A stretch of DNA of 8,438 nt from Firmicutes bacterium CAG:882 (GTDB lineage: Bacteria > Bacillota > Clostridia > Lachnospirales > Lachnospiraceae). Made by a program: the position numbers and the translations under genes. This document shows, piece after piece, positions 7,299 through 8,438 of this stretch. Within the stretch, counting starts at the first letter, position 1, and each line of letters begins with the position of its first letter. The DNA is taken from contig FR895406.1 of assembly GCA_000435595.1 (NCBI GenBank), forward strand, positions 960-9,397, written 5' to 3'. The notes under the pieces were generated by a model, which saw only the letters and a list, made by a program, of their open reading frames with translations, made no database searches and was not told where the DNA came from.

Positions 7299-7607
7299 AT
7301 GTACGCAATTATTGCAACAGGTGGAAAGCAGTACAAGGTATCTGAAGGCGATGTAATCAAGGTTGAGAAGCTCGGCAATGCAGTCGGCGAGACAGTTACA
7401 TTCGATCAGGTACTCTTAGTAAATGATGCTGATGTTAAGGTTGGTAATCCGACAGTTGCCGGTGCTACAGTTACAGCAAGCGTTGTCGCTGAGGGCAAGG
7501 ACAAGAAGGTTATCGTTTACAAGTACAAGAGAAAGACCGGATACCACAAGAAGAACGGTCACAGACAGTTATTCACTAAGGTTAAGATTGAGAAGATCAA
7601 CGCTTAA
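7299..7607 (+). CDS. rplU: 50S ribosomal protein L21
   Basis: This 102-aa protein is the bacterial large-subunit protein L21, which binds 23S rRNA. The start MYAIIATGGKQYKV is diagnostic. The C-terminal half contains the conserved basic stretch YKYKRKTGYHKKNGHRQ (about residues 74-90) and ends KVKIEKINA, as in the family; the length is standard. The ATG at 7299 is preceded by AGGAGG at 7286-7291 with 7-nt spacing. It is the first gene of the rplU-prp-rpmA operon, directly downstream of a strong promoter and structured leader. Nothing is unusual in the protein. Confidence 0.99.
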   Translation: MYAIIATGGKQYKVSEGDVIKVEKLGNAVGETVTFDQVLLVNDADVKVGNPTVAGATVTASVVAEGKDKKVIVYKYKRKTGYHKKNGHRQLFTKVKIEKINA

Positions 7608-7620
7608 TTAGGATTATCCA

Positions 7621-7947
7621 ATGACTAAGGTAACAGTCTATAAGAATAATACAGGCGATATTACAGGCTTTCGCTGTGAAGACCATGCGGGATTTGCGCG
7701 AGCCGGAAGAGATATAGTCTGTGCGGCGGTTTCGGCACTGGTGTTGAACACCATCAATTCCATCGAGAAGTTCACCGAGGATGATTTTTCGGGGACGCAG
7801 GATGAGAAGAATGCCGTGATTACATTTTCGTTGGAACCGGGATACGGCAGGGATTCACAGCTTTTGCTAAATTCCTTCGTGTTAGGAATTTCCAACATTA
7901 TGAAAGAAAATAAGAAGTATTTATCGATTACATTCGAGGAGGTGTAA
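7621..7947 (+). CDS. prp: Ribosomal-processing cysteine protease Prp (YsxB family)
   Basis: This 108-aa cysteine protease removes the N-terminal extension of ribosomal protein L27 in Firmicutes and relatives, a step shown to be essential in Staphylococcus aureus. The conserved core GFRCEDHAGFARAGRDIVC places His22 and Cys34 at the same residue numbers as the S. aureus catalytic pair, which also supports the ATG at 7621 as the start. The following AAVSALVLNTINSIE helix is typical of the family. The gene sits between rplU and rpmA, its usual place, 13 nt after rplU and 2 nt before rpmA. Its own ribosome binding site is weak (AGGA at 7610-7613, 7 nt from the ATG) compared with AGGAGG-type sites of its two neighbours. 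This fits lower production of an enzyme than of the ribosomal proteins. The substrate is the next gene's product. Confidence 0.95.
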   Translation: MTKVTVYKNNTGDITGFRCEDHAGFARAGRDIVCAAVSALVLNTINSIEKFTEDDFSGTQDEKNAVITFSLEPGYGRDSQLLLNSFVLGISNIMKENKKYLSITFEEV

Positions 7948-7949
7948 GC

Positions 7950-8240
7950 ATGTTAAGAATGAACCTTCAGTTTTTCGCTCATAAAAAGGGTGTTGGTTCT
8001 ACAAAGAACGGAAGAGATTCCGAGTCTAAGAGATTAGGTGCTAAGAGAGCTGACGGACAGTTCGTATTAGCAGGTAACATTCTCTACAGACAGCGTGGTA
8101 CCAAAATTCATCCGGGCAACAACGTAGGCATCGGCGGTGATGACACATTATTCGCTCTTGTTGACGGTGTTGTTAAGTTTGAGAGAAAGGGCAGAGACAA
8201 AAAGCAGGTTTCTGTATACCCGGTTGAGTCAAACAACTAG
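7950..8240 (+). CDS. rpmA: 50S ribosomal protein L27 with cleavable N-terminal extension
   Basis: This 96-aa protein is L27, whose N-terminal tail reaches the peptidyl transferase centre and contacts tRNA. Conserved stretches include STKNGRDSESKRLGAKRADG (about 17-36), ILYRQRGTKIHPG and GGDDTLFALVDGVVKFE. The sequence begins MLRMNLQFFAHKKG, the Firmicute-type extension with the NLQFF|A cleavage motif recognised by Prp. Processing would remove nine residues and leave Ala10 as the mature N-terminus. Unprocessed L27 would block the active centre, so cleavage is expected to be required. The ribosome binding site is AGGAGGTG at 7937-7944, inside the end of prp. The gene ends at TAG 8238-8240 and a terminator follows at once. 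Confidence 0.99.
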   Translation: MLRMNLQFFAHKKGVGSTKNGRDSESKRLGAKRADGQFVLAGNILYRQRGTKIHPGNNVGIGGDDTLFALVDGVVKFERKGRDKKQVSVYPVESNN

Positions 8241-8247
8241 TAACTTT

Positions 8248-8281
8248 AGGCTTCAAATCATTGTGGTTTGAAGCCTTTTTT
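8248..8281 (+). terminator. Intrinsic terminator of the rplU-prp-rpmA operon
   Basis: A perfect 10-bp stem (AGGCTTCAAA 8248-8257 with TTTGAAGCCT 8267-8276) encloses a 9-nt loop and leads directly into a run of six T (8276-8281, the first shared with the stem), followed by CTT. It starts 7 nt after the rpmA stop codon. This is a textbook rho-independent terminator, separating the ribosomal operon from obgE. Confidence 0.95.
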
Positions 8282-8380
8282 CTTCAAAGACAGATGTTTT
8301 ATTTTGCCAAAAGTTATTGCCATGTAAAGCCGGACAAATGCTTTTGTGCAGGACAGATAGCAGAGGAAGAGGTGTTTTTT

Positions 8381-8438
8381 ATGTTCGCAGACAGAGCGAC
8401 TATATTTATTAAATCAGGTAAGGGCGGCGACGGTCATG
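8381..8438 (+). CDS. obgE: Obg family GTPase, N-terminal fragment (runs off the window)
   Basis: The first 19 codons read MFADRATIFIKSGKGGDGH, matching the start of the glycine-rich Obg fold of Obg/CgtA GTPases, which act in large-subunit ribosome assembly and stress control. The ATG at 8381 follows an A/G-rich GAGGAAGAGG ribosome binding site (8363-8372). Location right after rplU-prp-rpmA is the classic bacterial arrangement. A terminator lies between, and about 96 nt separate it from this start, so obgE probably has its own promoter; I did not find a convincing one there. The GTPase domain is outside the window. Confidence 0.93.
   Translation, partial: MFADRATIFIKSGKGGDGH

Noticed and set aside
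8304..8330. TTGCCA followed by TAAAGC as a promoter for obgE
   Set aside because: The -35 is imperfect, the spacing is about 15 nt and the -10 is poor. obgE probably has a promoter in 8285-8370, but this is not good enough to call.
1..8438. CRISPR arrays, tRNA/rRNA genes, insertion sequences, phage genes or attachment sites
   Set aside because: No regularly spaced repeats, cloverleaf-like sequences, transposase motifs or terminal inverted repeats were seen on either strand.

Overview
The window looks like a chromosomal segment from a Gram-positive anaerobe of the Clostridia, most likely Lachnospiraceae. This rests on three observations. The ribosomal locus has the Firmicute order rplU-prp-rpmA-obg. 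L27 carries the Firmicute N-terminal extension and lies next to the protease that removes it. The Obg start (SGKGGDGH) and the overall protein style also fit that group. The genus is not determined. All genes are on the + strand.

Region 1 (1-7129) is a tightly packed five-gene signalling and transport operon whose promoter lies upstream of the window. In order it encodes the last 13 residues of an OmpR-type response regulator, a two-TM sensor histidine kinase, a 900-aa FtsX/MacB-type ABC permease, its MacB/LolD/BceA-type ATPase (overlapping the permease gene by 26 nt), and an 816-aa lipoprotein. The lipoprotein joins a beta-propeller-like N-terminal half to a family-1 solute-binding domain. 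The layout recalls Bce-type peptide-sensing and detoxification modules, but the permease gene comes before the ATPase gene. The permease has two large extracellular domains, the kinase has a normal-sized outside domain and an altered ATP-binding G1 box, and a sugar-type binding lipoprotein is present with no MalFG-type importer. A plausible reading (inference) is a cell-surface sensing or export module in which the lipoprotein presents a ligand to the permease and/or kinase. The substrate cannot be read from the sequence.

Region 2 (7130-7298) holds no gene. It has an A/T-rich tract, a near-consensus sigma-A promoter with 17-bp spacing, and a structured leader of about 86 nt in front of rplU. 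No convincing terminator separates region 1 from it.

Region 3 (7299-8284) is the housekeeping rplU (L21) - prp (L27-processing cysteine protease) - rpmA (L27) operon, ending in a clear intrinsic terminator. Region 4 (8285-8438) is the upstream region and first 19 codons of the GTPase gene obgE.

Most of the window is recognisable. The less ordinary part is the two-component/ABC/lipoprotein module.
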